Assembly (NCBI GenBank): GCA_037139735.1
Contig: JBAXFU010000051.1
Coordinates: forward strand, 1 to 23,104
Source of the DNA: UBA2402 sp037139735
GTDB lineage: Bacteria > Planctomycetota > Phycisphaerae > Phycisphaerales > UBA1924
Direction: 5' to 3'
Length of the DNA stretch: 23,104 nt
This document shows, in pieces, positions 15,444 through 23,104 of this stretch. Position numbers and translations under genes: made by a program. The stretch's first letter is position 1. Every line of letters starts with the position of its first letter. Under the pieces are notes generated by a model. It saw nothing but the letters and a program-made list of their open reading frames with translations, was not told the DNA's origin and did no database searches.

Positions 15444-17206
15444 TCCTGTTCGACGTCGTCGAAGCAGCCTGGCGCGATGCGGCGGGCGCGGTCGCGGAGG
15501 AAGGCGGCGACCTGGATGTCGGAGTCGAGCTTGAGCGTCTCGCGGGCGACGCGGTCGCACTGTTCCTTGGTGACTGCGCGGATGAACCGCTTGAGCTTGG
15601 GGATGGACGACGCGGAGACCGAGAGCGTCGTGACGTCGAGCCCCACGAGGAGCATCGCGAACTCGAGATCACCCGAGGCCTCGCCGCAGTTGGAGACGGG
15701 GATGCGGTGGCGACGGGCCGCGCGGGCGACGTCGCGGATGAGGCGGATGACCGCGGGGTGCATGGGGTTGTAGAGGTTGGCGACTCGCTCGTTGATGCGG
15801 TCGACCGCCAGCGTGTACTGCACGAGGTCGTTGGTGCCGATCGAGAAGAAGTCGCACTCTCTCGCGAAGGTCTCGGCTTGGATGGCGGCCGAGGGCACCT
15901 CGACCATCATGCCCATGCGAATGGAGCGGTCGAAGGGGAGGCCCTCCTCCTCGAGTTCCTCCATGACGTCGTTGACGAGGAACTTGGCCTGGCGGAGTTC
16001 CGCGATCGAGGAGATCAGCGGGAACATGAGCTTGATGGGCCCTTCCGCGCTGGCCCGCAGGATGGCGCGGAGCTGCTTCTTGAACATCCCCTTGTTCTTG
16101 AGGCAGTAGCGGATGCTGCGGCAGCCCAGGAACGGGTTGCGCTCGGGGATCGCCTCCTGCGCCTGCGTGTACTTGTCCGCGCCCAGGTCCATCGTGCGGA
16201 TGACCAGTTCCTTGCCCGCGGCGAGCTGCACGCACCGCTTGTACGCGCGGTAATGAACGCCCTCGTTGGGCTCGTCGCTGCCGGTGAGGTAGAGGTACTC
16301 GGTGCGGTAGAGGCCGATGCCCTCGCCGCCCGCGGCGATCACGCGGCTGACTTCCTCGGGCAGCTCGATGTTGCCCATGAGGTGCACGGCCACGCCGTCG
16401 GCGGTGACGCTGGGCAGGTCGCGCATCTCGACGAGGGCGGCCTGCTGGGTGCGGCGCTGCTCGATGTCGCGAGAGACCTGCTCGAGCATCGAGGCGTCGG
16501 GGTGGAGCGTGAGCACGCCTCGGTCGCCGTCGAGGACGACCAGGTCGCCGTCCTGCACGGTGGCCAGGAGGGTCTGGCAGCCGACGACGGCGGGGATCTC
16601 GAGCGCCTTGGCGATGATGGCGGTGTGGCTGGTCATGCCGCCCAGGTCGGTGGCGAAGCCCAGGATGCGGCTGCGATCGAAGCCGGCGGTCTGCGAGGGC
16701 GTGAGGTCGCGGGCGACGATGATGGTGTCGGCATCGGCGCCGGCGGCGCGGCTGCCGGCCGTCTCGCCGCCGGAGAGCTCGGAGAGGAGCCGGTCGGTCA
16801 GGTCGTCGATGTCGTTGACCTTGGTGGCGAAGACGGGGTCCTTGTGCTGGCGGAACTGGGACGCCAGGCGGTCGAGGACCTGCATGGCGGCGTACTCGGT
16901 CGTCACGCGTTCGCGTTCGATCATCCCGCGGATCTGCGTGAGCAGCGCGGGGTCCTTGAGCATGCCGATGTGGAAGGTGAAGATCTTCGCCGCCTCCTTG
17001 CCCATGTCCTTCTCGGCCTGCTCATGCAGGGATTGGATCTTGGCGATGGAGGCCTTGAGGGCGGCATCGAGGCGGGAGAGTTCGCGCTTCACCTCGTCGG
17101 CGGCGATGGCCCGGCGGACGACGCGGCGCATCGAGTCGTCGATGACCAGCACGCGGCCGACGACGATGCCGCCGGAGACGGGCAGTCCCTTGACGGTCGT
17201 GGACAT
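15440..17206 (-). CDS. ptsI: Phosphoenolpyruvate-protein phosphotransferase (PTS enzyme I)
   Basis: This 588-residue cytosolic enzyme takes phosphate from PEP and passes it to HPr. Domains in order are an N-terminal HPr-binding helical region (about 20-145), the phosphohistidine swivel with GGMTSHTAI (active His194), and the C-terminal PEP-binding barrel. The barrel has GIGLYRTEYL (296-305), ERNPFLGCRS (355-364), SIGTNDLVQYTLAVDR (455-470) and the catalytic Cys507 in NCGEASGD. All key residues are present and the length is normal. No GAF domain is present, so it is not the PtsP form. ATG 17206 (MSTTVKGLPVSGG) was preferred over an upstream GTG that adds a Pro-rich leader. No HPr or EII gene is nearby. 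Its genetic partners here are envelope genes, which favours a regulatory rather than a sugar-uptake role. Confidence 0.93.
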   Translation of the reverse strand: MSTTVKGLPVSGGIVVGRVLVIDDSMRRVVRRAIAADEVKRELSRLDAALKASIAKIQSLHEQAEKDMGKEAAKIFTFHIGMLKDPALLTQIRGMIERERVTTEYAAMQVLDRLASQFRQHKDPVFATKVNDIDDLTDRLLSELSGGETAGSRAAGADADTIIVARDLTPSQTAGFDRSRILGFATDLGGMTSHTAIIAKALEIPAVVGCQTLLATVQDGDLVVLDGDRGVLTLHPDASMLEQVSRDIEQRRTQQAALVEMRDLPSVTADGVAVHLMGNIELPEEVSRVIAAGGEGIGLYRTEYLYLTGSDEPNEGVHYRAYKRCVQLAAGKELVIRTMDLGADKYTQAQEAIPERNPFLGCRSIRYCLKNKGMFKKQLRAILRASAEGPIKLMFPLISSIAELRQAKFLVNDVMEELEEEGLPFDRSIRMGMMVEVPSAAIQAETFARECDFFSIGTNDLVQYTLAVDRINERVANLYNPMHPAVIRLIRDVARAARRHRIPVSNCGEASGDLEFAMLLVGLDVTTLSVSASSIPKLKRFIRAVTKEQCDRVARETLKLDSDIQVAAFLRDRARRIAPGCFDDVEQE

Positions 17207-17285
17207 GCGGGCCCCGTGCTCGGGGGGGCGGTGCGCGGGTGGCGAAGGGGGCTGGGTCGGACGCTTGGGCACGGAACGGAGTGTA

Positions 17286-17302
17286 GATCGAGCGGTTCGA
17301 TC
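17286..17302. terminator. Hairpin between the glycosyltransferase and enzyme I genes
   Basis: GATCGA (17286-17291) and TCGATC (17297-17302) form a perfect 6-bp stem with a 5-nt loop, 7 nt past the glycosyltransferase stop on the minus strand. It lacks a T-run. It could weakly separate ptsI expression from the upstream genes. Confidence 0.3.
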
Positions 17303-17309
17303 GCGGGGT

Positions 17310-18503
17310 TCAGCCTTGCGACGCGGGGGACCACGCGTCGGAGGCCGCGGCGGCGAAGGTGTCGATGCGGTGGAGCCAGAGGTGGCTCGCTTCCACGCGT
17401 TTGCGGCCCCGCCGTGCCAGCGTCACCGCCTCGTCCGGGGAGGCGAGAAGCCGCTCGACGGCGGCCCTGATCGTGTCGGGCCTCGAGGCGTCGGCGAAGA
17501 GGCAGGCGGGCTTGCCGCCGGGCGCGTCGAACTCGCGGCGGGCCAGGAGGCGATCGTCGCTGACGCAGGCGCATCCGGCGGCCATGCCCAGGAGCAGGCG
17601 TTCGCTGAAGGTGTGGGCGAACTGGGTGGGGCCCCAGGCGACGCAGACGCGGGCGGCGCGGAGCCAGGCGGCCATCTTCGCGTAGGCGATCTCGCCCGCG
17701 TAGCGGATGGTGCCGGTGCAGTGTGGCTCCCACGCGGCGGGTCCGGCGACGAGGGCGGGCAGGCCCTGCATGGCCGTGACGATCGCCGTGCGGCGGCGGG
17801 TGTTGGCCTTGGCGGTGGCGTACTTCCAGACCGATTCCATCAATCGCCAATGGTCGGAACTCTGGAGGTTGCTCGGCATCCCCAGGTCGAAGGCCTGCGT
17901 GAAGGACATGGAGGGGCTCGAGGCGAGCAGGTCGGCGACGTGGTCGGCCCCCTCGCGGACGGGTTCGGGCAGACGCGAGCGCATCTCGTCGAGTTCGGCG
18001 GGCGAGTGGATGGAGCCCGCGAGGGCGACGGCGACGGGGCGGGCCCCTTCGCCCGCGGGCGATCGGTGCTCGGCCTCGAGCGGCTCGAGCGGGCAGAGGG
18101 CGTCGAGCGCCACCCCGTGCATGCAGTGCAGGTGGCGAAGGCGAGGCCAGCGGAGCCCGAGCAGGTGCGCATCGTCGCGGCACGGCATCAGCAGCCGGTA
18201 GGTGGGCCAGCGCACGAACTCGTCGATGTGCGGCGCATGGAGCGCGAGCGGATGATCGACGTGCAGGTGCAGGATCGCGGCGTTGAGCGTGTCGCCGACG
18301 GTCGAGGCGATCCACGAGCGGATGTTCTCGGTGCGCTCGGGCGTGTTGAGGAGGATGAAGAGGCCCCGCTGGCCCGGCGGATGACGCGCCGCGTTGACGA
18401 CCGCGCCGGCCGCGACGAAGGCGCGGGCCAACTCTTCCGCGAAGGCTCCAAGAAGGCTGTACCTCGAGACGAACTGGGTGGGGATGTGGACGTGAACGCT
18501 CAA
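17310..18503 (-). CDS. Glycosyltransferase-like protein (GT-B, group 1 type)
   Basis: This 397-residue protein resembles two-domain GT-B glycosyltransferases. The clearest support is the C-terminal half: AWGPTQFAHTFSERLLLGMAAG, then CACVSDDRLLARREF (about 290-335), as in the glycosyltransferase-1 C-terminal family that includes CgeB-like proteins. The closing segment, with SPDEAVTLARRGRKRV, is also typical. No signal peptide or membrane helix is seen, so it acts in the cytosol or at the membrane face. The donor and acceptor sugars are unknown; the neighbours suggest LPS or another envelope glycan. The only N-terminal start codon in frame is TTG 18503, which overlaps the stop of the 21-codon mini-ORF (TTGA). 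The frame is also open upstream through the repeat but contains no standard start codon. Confidence 0.72.
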   Translation of the reverse strand: MSVHVHIPTQFVSRYSLLGAFAEELARAFVAAGAVVNAARHPPGQRGLFILLNTPERTENIRSWIASTVGDTLNAAILHLHVDHPLALHAPHIDEFVRWPTYRLLMPCRDDAHLLGLRWPRLRHLHCMHGVALDALCPLEPLEAEHRSPAGEGARPVAVALAGSIHSPAELDEMRSRLPEPVREGADHVADLLASSPSMSFTQAFDLGMPSNLQSSDHWRLMESVWKYATAKANTRRRTAIVTAMQGLPALVAGPAAWEPHCTGTIRYAGEIAYAKMAAWLRAARVCVAWGPTQFAHTFSERLLLGMAAGCACVSDDRLLARREFDAPGGKPACLFADASRPDTIRAAVERLLASPDEAVTLARRGRKRVEASHLWLHRIDTFAAAASDAWSPASQG

Positions 18504-18565
18504 CGTGGGGTCTTTGCTGGTGCCTTCAGTGGTGTCTTCAGTGGTGTCTTCAGTGGCGTCTTCAT
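18500..18565 (-). CDS. 21-residue repeat mini-ORF linking two genes
   Basis: The ATG at 18565 overlaps the upstream gene's stop (ATGA), and the TGA at 18500-18502 overlaps the TTG start of the glycosyltransferase. The encoded peptide is basic and repetitive: M, then KTPL three times, then KAPAKTPR. The double overlap suggests a translational coupling bridge, in which ribosomes finishing the large gene restart and are carried to the glycosyltransferase. No separate ribosome binding site is seen. It may instead be untranslated or only incidental. Function as a peptide is unknown. Confidence 0.4.
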   Translation of the reverse strand: MKTPLKTPLKTPLKAPAKTPR

Positions 18566-18566
18566 C
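18519..18566. repeat. 12-bp tandem repeat, four units
   Basis: Units are GGTGCCTTCAGT, GGTGTCTTCAGT twice, and a diverged GGCGTCTTCATC. The last unit contains the mini-ORF start and the stop of the large upstream gene. Twelve bases equal four codons, so changes in copy number keep the mini-ORF frame. Confidence 0.9.
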
Positions 18567-21500
18567 GTGGGGCGACGATGGGCCGGGCCCCCGTCAGCGT
18601 CACTTGGTTGTCGCGGAGGTTCCAACGAATCTCGCGAGCGGTGACGGGCGATGCGCCGTCGCGGCCGGTGAGCGTGACGGCGGGCTGATCCGCGGACGAC
18701 ACGGCGTGCACGGTGGAGGTGAGGGCGTCGAAGGTCAGCGCGTCGGCGACCATTTCCGAATCGCGGGCCGAGAGCCACACGCTCCCCTGCGCCTGCGCGG
18801 CGCGGAAGGCCGCGGAGGCGGTCTTGGACTCGGGGCCCGGCACGTCGAGGTCGGCGGTGAGGTGCGAGCAGCGCAGTTGGGTCACCGCGCCGTCGGCGAG
18901 CGCCTTGTGCGTCACCGTCACGCCGTCGCGGAGGATGGCCCTGCCTTGCGAGCGATCGAAGGTCATCGAGCCCGACCAGCCGAAGAGGGCCGTGCCCTTG
19001 GTGTCGCCGCTGAGGCGAGTGGCCATGCCGCCCTTGGGCGCGGTGGCGGCCCTTTCGCGATCCATCGTCAGCAGCTTGCCGCCCGAGGCGACCTCGAGCC
19101 GCCCGGCCTGGTTGTCGGCGCGGATCGACGCGCCCTCGAGGTACATGAGCCGCGCGACCGTCGAGGGGTTGGAGGCATCGAAGCGTCGCAGTTCGATGCT
19201 CGCGGGATCGGCGGCCTCCCCTTCGGCCACGGCCCACAGCAGCGGCCGGTCGCCCCCTTCGGGCATCACGACCTTCAGCGGGTCGGCGCCGGTGTTGTTG
19301 TTGGTCGTCGTGGTCGCGGGTTGGCCGGGGTTCTTCGCGGGTGCGGGCCCGATGGCGACGACGACCTTGCGGGCCTTGAGCGAATCGCGATCGAGGATGC
19401 CGCGACGCAGGTCGGCGGTGGCTGCGCCTTCGCACGTCACGATGCCCGTGGCGTCGTCGAAGGTCATGCCCCGGGCCCAGGAGATCTTGGCTTGCGTGGC
19501 GGGAACGCCGGGGGTGTCGCCTGCCGCCTCGCGGCCTGGATCCTTGTGCGTGAACTCGCCCGCGCCCTCGACGGCGAGGGTGCCCTTGTCGCCGTCCATG
19601 GTGATGGTGTTGCCCTGGATGGCCGAGTCCCCGCGACCGACGCGGGATTCGGGGCCCGAGAGCGTGACCTGGCGGCGGTCGGGGCGGGTGGTGAGCAGAT
19701 GGGTGAAGGCGTTCACGCCGTCGTCGCGGCGGAACTTCACGTCGCCGGTGGCGGTGGCCTCGACGACCACGGTGGCGAAGCGGCCATCCTCCTTCGGGAG
19801 TTGATCGAGCGAGGCTTCGACGCTCGAGGCGGTGAGCACCGAGTCTCGTTGCGAGGCGCGGACGTTGCCCGAGGCCTTCATCGACGTGGGCTGCGATTGC
19901 GAGGTCTGGCCGCTGCGGGCCAGGGTGATGTCGAGCTCCTCGGCCTCGAGCGAGCCGCCGTGGGAATCCCAGCCCTTGGAGCCGCCGGTGGCGACGACGC
20001 GCGAGAGGAACGACGCGGCACGGTCGATGCGGGTGAACTGGGCGACGAGGGTCTGGGCCGAGAGGCCGCCCCCTTCGTCCGCGGCGGCGGCCTTCACGTC
20101 GCCCTCGAGGTGCAGCCGCTCGAGTCGCGACGACATGCGTCCCTGCTCGACGCCGAAGAGGAACTCGGCGCTGGTCGACCACGTGAGCCGCTCGGCCTTG
20201 CGCTTCTTGCCCACGCCCGACGACATGGATCCCTCGATGAACCCCATGCCCTGGGCCGTGACGCGGCCGGTGGCGGGGGTGGCGTCGAAGCGGCGTGCGG
20301 CGGCACGACCCGAGCCGAGCTTCTCGAGGGTGGCGGGCGAGGCCTCGCTTCCCTCGATCGAGCCCGCCTGCGTGGTGGCGAAGTACTGCACCATGCGGCC
20401 GCGGACCGTGACGTGCTGCTCCTCGTCGCGGATCGCGACGCCGCCGTCGGTGGAGGAGGTCACCTTGAGGAAGACGTCGTTGTCGACCAGTTGGGCCGGG
20501 ACCTGCTTGGCGGCCTTGAACTCCATCACGCCGCCCCACGAGAACTCGATGGGGGCCTGGTTGCTCTCGGCGGGACCGCGGGCCGGGGGCTGGGCGGGCT
20601 TGGGTCGGAAGGCCGCCGTGCGGATCTTCACCTTCCCGCCCAGCAGGACCGACGCGGGATCGGCCTGCGCCCTGAGCGACGAGCCCGCGATGGCGTTCGC
20701 GCGGAGCCCGTTGTCCACGAGGCGGACGAACCCCGTGATGCGTTCGCCCGTCAGTTCGCGCGCGCCCTGCGCCACCCGCGGGTTGCCCTCGAGGGTCAAC
20801 TCGTAGAAGGTCTCCTTCGGCGTCTTGGCGACGGCCGTCGTCGGCCCTCGCTCGGGCGAGTCCGTCGGGGCGGGCGTCGTCTTCGCGGGCGTCGCGGCGG
20901 CCTGCTCCTTCGGCGGCGTCTCCTCGCCCTCCTGCGGCCGGAAGACGCACCGCGTGGTGCGTTCGATGCGCACGAGTTCCAACTGCTGGGCCACCTCGTT
21001 CACGAGGATCAGCACGTCGCGGCCTTCAAAGTCGAACTGCACGCCGTTGAGCGACACGGCGCCCGGAAAGCGGAACTCGCCCGACCGCAGGTCGAACTTG
21101 AGCTCGTCGCTGCGGAGCGTGAGCAGCGCGGGCGTCGTTTCCGGGTCGGGCAGCGATCCGTCGGCCGTGGCCGGGAAGAGCTTGGCGACCACGTGACCCT
21201 TGATCGCGCCGTCTTCCGGGCGGCTGCCGGTGAGGTCGGGAATGAGAGCCTGTCCGGAGTCGGCCTCGACGTAGACGGTCCGCCCGTCGCGCATGAAGCT
21301 CCACACCCGGGGCTTTTCCATGCGGTATCGCTTGCCCTCGAGCGGCGTCGACTTCGCGGCGGTGAGTTGGCCCGCCACGCGGGTCGGATCGGTGCGGTCG
21401 GCCATCTGCACGAAGAGGTCTTCGCCCTGACCGAGGTTCTTGAGCGCCTTGCCACCGCGACCCGAGGGCACGTCCATCACCTGCGGCGTCGGCGAGACGG

Positions 21501-21669
21501 GCGAAGGCGCGTTCGCGGGGTTCTGCGAGGGAGCGGCCCGGTAGGAGACGGCGATGACGACGATCGCCAGTCCGCCGGCGCATGCCGCCAGCACGAGGCC
21601 CCAGCGTGCAGCGCCCTGGCGGTGGGACGCCAGGAGCCGCGAGGGGATGATTCGGAGTCTGGTGCCCAT
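18562..21669 (-). CDS. Large LptC/LptA-like (OstA-type) envelope protein
   Basis: This 1035-residue protein has one N-terminal membrane helix (about 22-43, with a basic stretch before it), then a long extracytoplasmic region of repeated short beta segments. Typical are FEFKA/DITLA-type strand pairs and phrases such as YELTLEGNPRVAQGARELTGERI, VTLSGPESRVGRGDSAIQGNTITMDGDKGTLAVEGAG and MTFDRSQGRAILRDGVTVTH. Such alternating strands with Gly/Asp turns and 'tag-energy' periodicity fit the LptA/LptC/OstA beta-jellyroll, which carries LPS across the periplasm. Two low-complexity Ala/Pro/Thr linkers (about 255-290 and 760-785) divide it. Typical LptC or LptA are under 220 residues, so this looks like a fused or expanded form. 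It lies 22 nt after kdsD, which supports an LPS role. No single residue proves it. Confidence 0.72.
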   Translation of the reverse strand: MGTRLRIIPSRLLASHRQGAARWGLVLAACAGGLAIVVIAVSYRAAPSQNPANAPSPVSPTPQVMDVPSGRGGKALKNLGQGEDLFVQMADRTDPTRVAGQLTAAKSTPLEGKRYRMEKPRVWSFMRDGRTVYVEADSGQALIPDLTGSRPEDGAIKGHVVAKLFPATADGSLPDPETTPALLTLRSDELKFDLRSGEFRFPGAVSLNGVQFDFEGRDVLILVNEVAQQLELVRIERTTRCVFRPQEGEETPPKEQAAATPAKTTPAPTDSPERGPTTAVAKTPKETFYELTLEGNPRVAQGARELTGERITGFVRLVDNGLRANAIAGSSLRAQADPASVLLGGKVKIRTAAFRPKPAQPPARGPAESNQAPIEFSWGGVMEFKAAKQVPAQLVDNDVFLKVTSSTDGGVAIRDEEQHVTVRGRMVQYFATTQAGSIEGSEASPATLEKLGSGRAAARRFDATPATGRVTAQGMGFIEGSMSSGVGKKRKAERLTWSTSAEFLFGVEQGRMSSRLERLHLEGDVKAAAADEGGGLSAQTLVAQFTRIDRAASFLSRVVATGGSKGWDSHGGSLEAEELDITLARSGQTSQSQPTSMKASGNVRASQRDSVLTASSVEASLDQLPKEDGRFATVVVEATATGDVKFRRDDGVNAFTHLLTTRPDRRQVTLSGPESRVGRGDSAIQGNTITMDGDKGTLAVEGAGEFTHKDPGREAAGDTPGVPATQAKISWARGMTFDDATGIVTCEGAATADLRRGILDRDSLKARKVVVAIGPAPAKNPGQPATTTTNNNTGADPLKVVMPEGGDRPLLWAVAEGEAADPASIELRRFDASNPSTVARLMYLEGASIRADNQAGRLEVASGGKLLTMDRERAATAPKGGMATRLSGDTKGTALFGWSGSMTFDRSQGRAILRDGVTVTHKALADGAVTQLRCSHLTADLDVPGPESKTASAAFRAAQAQGSVWLSARDSEMVADALTFDALTSTVHAVSSADQPAVTLTGRDGASPVTAREIRWNLRDNQVTLTGARPIVAPR

Positions 21670-21691
21670 GGGCGGTCGGTTCCGAGGGGGG

Positions 21692-22723
21692 TCAGTCCTT
21701 CACCAGTCGCATCGCCATCAGGTCCTGGACGTCGAGGATGCCCACGGGGCGGCCTTGGTCGTCGACGACGGGAATCTCGTCTTGCCGGAACTCGCGGAAC
21801 ATCTTGACGGCGTCATCCACGATGGCGCGGTCGCTGAGGGTGCGGGGCGTCCGGGTCATCACGTCGCTGATGGGCCGCGAGAGTTCGGCGGGGTCGCGGA
21901 GGATCAGGCGGCGGAGGTCGCCGTCGGTGAAGATGCCCGTCATGCGGCCCGTGGCACGGTCGATCAGCGGCAGGGCCCCGGGGCGGCGGCCCGAGCGGGC
22001 GGCCATCGTCAGGGCGTCGCTGACGCTCATGTCGTCGGGCACCAGCGGGAGGTTGCGGCCGGTGAAGGTGCGGAGGACGTCGGTGACGGGGCGGAGGAGT
22101 TCGCCCAAGGAGCCGCCGGGGTGGCGACGCTTGAAGTCTTCGTGGGTGAAGTTCATCCGCCGTGCGGCGGCGAGGCCGATGGCGTCGCCCAGGGCCATGG
22201 TGGCGGTGGTGGAACTGCTGGGGGCATGGAAGGAGCCGCCGCCGGCTTCCGCGGCGATGCCCAGACGGAGGGAGACGGAGGCGAGGCGTTCGAGGCTGCT
22301 GGGGGCGGGGTGGCCGCCGCCGGTGATGGCGATGATGGGTAGGCCGTCCTGGCGGAGGACGGAGGCGAGGTTGACGACTTCGTCGGTCTCGCCGGAGAAG
22401 GAGATGCAGATGACGGTGTCGGTGGATCGGAAGCGGCCCAGATCGCCGTGGAAGGCCTCGGAGGGGTGCACGGCGTGGGAGGCAAGGCCCAGGGAGGAGA
22501 AGGTGGCGGCGATCTTGGCGCCGACGAGGCCGGACTTGCCCAGGCCCGAGACGAGGATGGTGCCGCCGGCCTGAGCGCAGCCGACGACAAGATCGACGGC
22601 GTTGGAGAAGGGCTGGCCGAGGTGATCGGCCATGGCCGCCACGGCCCGCGCCTCGTCGCGCAGGACCTGACGAGCGAACTCGAGCTCGTGGGAGGCGTGC
22701 GCCTCGGGCAGCGTGGTCGACAT
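21692..22723 (-). CDS. kdsD: Arabinose-5-phosphate isomerase (KdsD)
   Basis: This 343-residue enzyme converts ribulose 5-phosphate to arabinose 5-phosphate, the first step to Kdo of LPS. The SIS domain (about 40-205) has GLGKSG (60-65), HPSEAFHGDLG (86-96), ISFSGETDEV (107-116) and HPGGSLGE (201-208), all family hallmarks. Two CBS domains follow (about 215-275 and 285-340), giving the usual SIS-CBS-CBS layout and length. ATG 22723 was chosen because the conserved sequence begins soon after it. Upstream in-frame codons run into non-coding repeat DNA. It is the first gene of the minus-strand envelope cluster, and its promoter should lie in the repeat-rich region from 22724 upward. No kdsC or lptB is in the window. 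Confidence 0.95.
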   Translation of the reverse strand: MSTTLPEAHASHELEFARQVLRDEARAVAAMADHLGQPFSNAVDLVVGCAQAGGTILVSGLGKSGLVGAKIAATFSSLGLASHAVHPSEAFHGDLGRFRSTDTVICISFSGETDEVVNLASVLRQDGLPIIAITGGGHPAPSSLERLASVSLRLGIAAEAGGGSFHAPSSSTTATMALGDAIGLAAARRMNFTHEDFKRRHPGGSLGELLRPVTDVLRTFTGRNLPLVPDDMSVSDALTMAARSGRRPGALPLIDRATGRMTGIFTDGDLRRLILRDPAELSRPISDVMTRTPRTLSDRAIVDDAVKMFREFRQDEIPVVDDQGRPVGILDVQDLMAMRLVKD

Positions 22724-22777
22724 GCAGGGGGAGCGTATGCAGGGGCTGGGAAAGGGGGGATTTGGCGGTTCGGCGCT

Positions 22778-22832
22778 GATCCGCGCACGGCCAGCCCGCT
22801 TCGGGCGTCCCTTGGTTGAGCCGGGGTGCGCA
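22778..22832. repeat. 55-bp direct repeat, copy 1
   Basis: It is identical over all 55 bases to 23050-23104, with 217 bp between. It starts GATCCGCGCACGG and ends GGGTGCGCA, and contains a small GCCCG/CGGGC hairpin with a CTT loop. Immediately after it, GCCCG/CGGGC arms recur around GGCTTTG-type sequence. Confidence 0.95.
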
Positions 22833-22977
22833 GCCCGGCTTTGCGGGCAAGCCCCCGGCGGCGCTCGTACGCGTGAGAGGTCGCGTGCTGATGCGATTGT
22901 TTGACCGCGCCCCCGACGCGCACCGGCGCTCGTGATCGGCAACCCCTCCGGAGTTGATGCGCGTCGTGTCGTCGCAT

Positions 22978-23010
22978 CCGGGGGTGGCGGCGAAACGCCG
23001 CCACCCCCGG
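22978..23010. repeat. Perfect 15-bp inverted repeat with AAA loop
   Basis: CCGGGGGTGGCGGCG (22978-22992) and its exact reverse complement (22996-23010) are separated only by AAA. This would be a very stable hairpin in DNA or RNA. It sits between the two 55-bp direct repeats. Confidence 0.95.
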
Positions 23011-23021
23011 CTACGTTCGGG

Positions 23022-23036
23022 AATCGCTTCGCGATT
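23022..23036. repeat. Short hairpin AATCGC/GCGATT
   Basis: A perfect 6-bp stem with a TTC loop follows the 15-bp hairpin by 11 bp and precedes the second 55-bp repeat. It is probably part of the same composite repeat. Confidence 0.7.
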
Positions 23037-23049
23037 GGGCAATGGCCCC

Positions 23050-23104
23050 GATCCGCGCACGGCCAGCCCGCTTCGGGCGTCCCTTGGTTGAGCCGGGGTG
23101 CGCA
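23050..23104. repeat. 55-bp direct repeat, copy 2 (reaches window edge)
   Basis: It is base-for-base identical to 22778-22832. The repeat may continue beyond the window, so its full length is unknown. Confidence 0.95.

Larger units (their letters stand above)
22724..23104. other. Non-coding repeat-rich region upstream of kdsD
   Basis: These 381 bp hold no convincing gene. They contain a 55-bp exact direct repeat at both ends, a perfect 15-bp-stem hairpin and a smaller hairpin. The kdsD promoter is expected here, but no clear -35/-10 pair was recognised. Confidence 0.6.

Noticed and set aside
15197..17470. A 757-codon plus-strand open frame opposite ptsI
   Set aside because: It overlaps a complete enzyme I and starts inside the hairpin repeat; no recognisable protein features.
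18505..21807. An 1100-codon plus-strand open frame opposite the LptC/A-like gene
   Set aside because: It has no motifs and the composition of an antisense shadow. The minus-strand gene has a membrane helix, beta periodicity and operon context.
22724..22942. Upstream extension of kdsD by 73 codons
   Set aside because: The extra sequence is Pro/Arg/Ala rich, runs through the 55-bp repeat and has no counterpart in the family; ATG 22723 gives the normal length.
22778..23104. CRISPR array
   Set aside because: Only two repeat copies, 55 bp long with a 217-bp spacing, and no cas genes in the window.

Overview
The window is about 23.1 kb of very GC-rich bacterial DNA, densely coded on both strands. 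Several features together suggest a Gram-negative planctomycete, most likely of the Phycisphaerae. These are an ECF sigma factor of the planctomycete-typical type beside a membrane Ser/Thr kinase with a TPR-like tail, a SOUL-family lipoprotein, a PPi-type phosphofructokinase, an LPS-export locus, and many short hairpin-rich intergenic repeats. This placement is inferred from gene content; no rRNA or tRNA gene is present to confirm it.

Layout. 1-33: possible tail of a plus-strand gene. 206-2609: feoA-feoB (minus), ferrous iron import, with a Fur-box-like palindrome upstream. 2716-4698: a prolyl-oligopeptidase-type (S9) lipoprotein (plus). 4841-6524: surE and nnrE (plus), nucleotide and NAD(P)H repair functions. 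6851-13736 (minus, read right to left): SOUL lipoprotein, ECF sigma factor, membrane Ser/Thr kinase, P1B-4-type metal efflux ATPase, Rrf2 regulator. 13901-15181: PPi-dependent phosphofructokinase (plus). 15440-22723 (minus, read right to left): kdsD, a giant LptC/LptA-like protein, a 21-codon mini-ORF, a glycosyltransferase and a PTS enzyme I. 22724-23104: non-coding, with a 55-bp exact direct repeat and a perfect 15-bp-stem hairpin.

How the genes may work together. The left half looks like an iron-handling neighbourhood. FeoAB imports Fe(II). The ATPase carries the SPC and HEGGT signatures of P1B-4 pumps, which export Fe(II) or Co(II). The Rrf2 protein keeps part of an Fe-S ligand set, and the SOUL lipoprotein may bind haem. 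The sigma factor, kinase and ATPase lie nearly end to end (37 and 14 nt gaps), and the kinase tail carries a histidine-triplet repeat. The speculative reading is an envelope metal- or haem-sensing signalling unit coupled to metal efflux. The right half is an outer-membrane biogenesis block: KdsD makes the Kdo precursor, the large beta-rich protein probably serves LPS transport, and the glycosyltransferase may act on LPS or another envelope glycan. The most distinctive individual signals are the kinase His repeat, the translationally coupled repeat mini-ORF, the cysteine-rich FeoA, the LptC/A-like giant, and structured intergenic repeats whose hairpin geometry is kept although the bases differ.
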